A stretch of DNA of 6,764 bases from Desulfobacula sp. (lineage in GTDB: Bacteria; Desulfobacterota; Desulfobacteria; Desulfobacterales; Desulfobacteraceae): positions 1-6,764 of the forward strand of contig NZ_JAIOSW010000164.1 in NCBI RefSeq assembly GCF_021107415.1, written 5' to 3'. Below, one piece after another: positions 5,858 through 6,764 of this stretch (the first letter of the stretch is position 1; each line of letters starts with the position of its first letter). A model generated the notes under the pieces. That model saw only the letters and a list, made by a program, of their open reading frames with translations, was not told the DNA's origin and ran no database searches. The position numbers and the translations under genes were made by a program.

Positions 5858-6764
5858 TTATTCTTTTTCAGTTTTTTTAGGTTCTTCATCTCCCGATTTA
5901 TCAATGTCGGGTTGATCAGTTTCTTCACTGTCCTGATTTTGTACATCCTGAACTTTATTTGCTTCAATTTGCTCCTGAATATTGGTTCTCAGAATTTCAC
6001 CAAAAGAGGATGTGGCTGGTTTCATGTTTTTAGCAAACTCTTCAAGATATTTATCATCATCGTCTTCTTCAAGGCGTTTAATTGAAAGGCCGATACGTCT
6101 TTCATCACTGTTGATGTTCATTACTTTAGACGTAATTGTTTCACCGATTTTGTAATGATCTTTTGGACTTTTGACATTCTCTTTGCTGATTTCAGATACA
6201 TGAACAAGACCTTCAATACCCTCTTCAAGTTCGATAAATACACCAAAGTCAGTCAGATTAGTGATAACACCGGATATCTCTTTACCGACTTCATAGCGCA
6301 GGGCCACTGATTCCCATGGATCTGCCTGGGTCTGCTTGATACCCAGAGAAAATCTTTCATTGGATTTGTCGATATCAAGAACAACTGCCTGGATAGTTTC
6401 ATTTTTCTTATATACCTCAGACGGATGTTTGATTCTCTTTGTCCAGGAAATATCTGAAATATGGACCAGACCGTCAATATCATCATCAATTCCGATAAAA
6501 AGACCAAATTCAGTGATATTTTTAATTCTACCCTCAATAATGGTACCCACCGGATATTTCTGAGAAATAACTTCCCATGGATTATCTACAGTCTGTTTAA
6601 TCCCCAGGGAAATTCTTCTGTGATCCGGCTTCAGGTCCAGTACAACCGCTTCGAGTTGTTCACCAACCGTTACCCGCTGGGATGGATGCCGAATCTTCCT
6701 TGTCCAGGACATTTCAGACACGTGAATGAGTCCTTCAACACCCTCTTCAAGCTCAATGAATGCA
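5858..6764 (-). CDS. rpsA: 30S ribosomal protein S1, C-terminal 301 residues; N-terminus off the right edge
   Basis: S1 binds mRNA on the small ribosomal subunit and helps initiation on structured or weak ribosome sites. The frame is open from the right edge (reading AFIELEEGVEGLIHVSEMSW) to the stop at 5858. The fragment holds the C-terminal part of one S1 (OB-fold) repeat and two complete ones: residues 1-68, about 73-144 (EFGLFIGIDDDIDGLVHISDISW) and about 160-231 (DFGVFIELEEGIEGLVHVSEIS). By order and wording these match repeats 4, 5 and 6 of E. coli S1. The stretches RRISLGIKQTVDNPWE and ERFSLGIKQTQADPWE are the usual repeat-to-repeat joints. The tail (232-301) begins EEDDDDKYLEEF, has a short conserved-looking segment SSFGEIL, then ends in a polar, strongly charged, probably disordered stretch. 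The GTG at 6721 is an internal Val codon, not a start. A strong terminator follows. Confidence 0.96.
   Translation of the reverse strand, partial: AFIELEEGVEGLIHVSEMSWTRKIRHPSQRVTVGEQLEAVVLDLKPDHRRISLGIKQTVDNPWEVISQKYPVGTIIEGRIKNITEFGLFIGIDDDIDGLVHISDISWTKRIKHPSEVYKKNETIQAVVLDIDKSNERFSLGIKQTQADPWESVALRYEVGKEISGVITNLTDFGVFIELEEGIEGLVHVSEISKENVKSPKDHYKIGETITSKVMNINSDERRIGLSIKRLEEDDDDKYLEEFAKNMKPATSSFGEILRTNIQEQIEANKVQDVQNQDSEETDQPDIDKSGDEEPKKTEKE

Noticed and set aside
6719..6721. GTG as the start codon of rpsA
   Set aside because: The frame continues upstream to the window edge in good S1 repeat sequence, so this codon is an internal valine.
1..6764. Novel defence, mobile or biosynthetic system
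   Set aside because: All frames with protein-like character are accounted for by five housekeeping genes. No array, integrase, transposase, flanking repeat or unexplained conserved frame was found.

Overview
The window looks like core-chromosome DNA from a moderately AT-rich, Gram-negative-type bacterium. The protein wording (DnaE, IMP dehydrogenase, a three-repeat S1 C-terminus with a long acidic tail, a short single-pass SppA) reminds me most of sulfate-reducing Desulfobacterota (Desulfobacteraceae-like). That placement is an impression from sequence style, not a database result. There are no mobile elements, CRISPR arrays, tRNAs or rRNAs.

Layout, left to right. (1) 1-2570, minus strand: the first 856 residues of the DNA polymerase III alpha subunit (dnaE); its C-terminus lies beyond the left edge. 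(2) 2577-4046, minus strand: complete guaB (IMP dehydrogenase), ending only 6 bases upstream of the dnaE start, so the two look like one guaB-dnaE transcription unit. (3) 4047-4303: a 257-bp AT-rich divergent intergenic region holding candidate promoters for both directions, a strong guaB ribosome binding site and two inverted repeats. (4) 4304-4912, plus strand: a TsaC/Sua5/YrdC-family gene of YciO type. (5) 4850-5752, minus strand: sppA (membrane-anchored signal peptide peptidase), converging on the YciO-type gene with a 63-bp tail-to-tail coding overlap. (6) 5753-5857: a compact region with a strong intrinsic terminator for rpsA and a good sigma-70-like promoter for sppA whose -10 box lies in the terminator stem. 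(7) 5858-6764, minus strand: the C-terminal 301 residues of ribosomal protein S1 (rpsA), starting beyond the right edge.

The genes are housekeeping: replication (dnaE), guanine nucleotide supply (guaB), translation (rpsA), a nucleotide-binding YrdC-fold protein possibly linked to tRNA modification or ribosomes, and membrane proteolysis (sppA). I see no undescribed multi-gene system. The points worth a second look are architectural: the promoter-in-terminator arrangement, the codon-registered antisense overlap of two conserved C-termini, the intergenic inverted repeats, the incomplete active-site tetrad of the YciO-type protein, and an apparently intact PHP metal site in DnaE.
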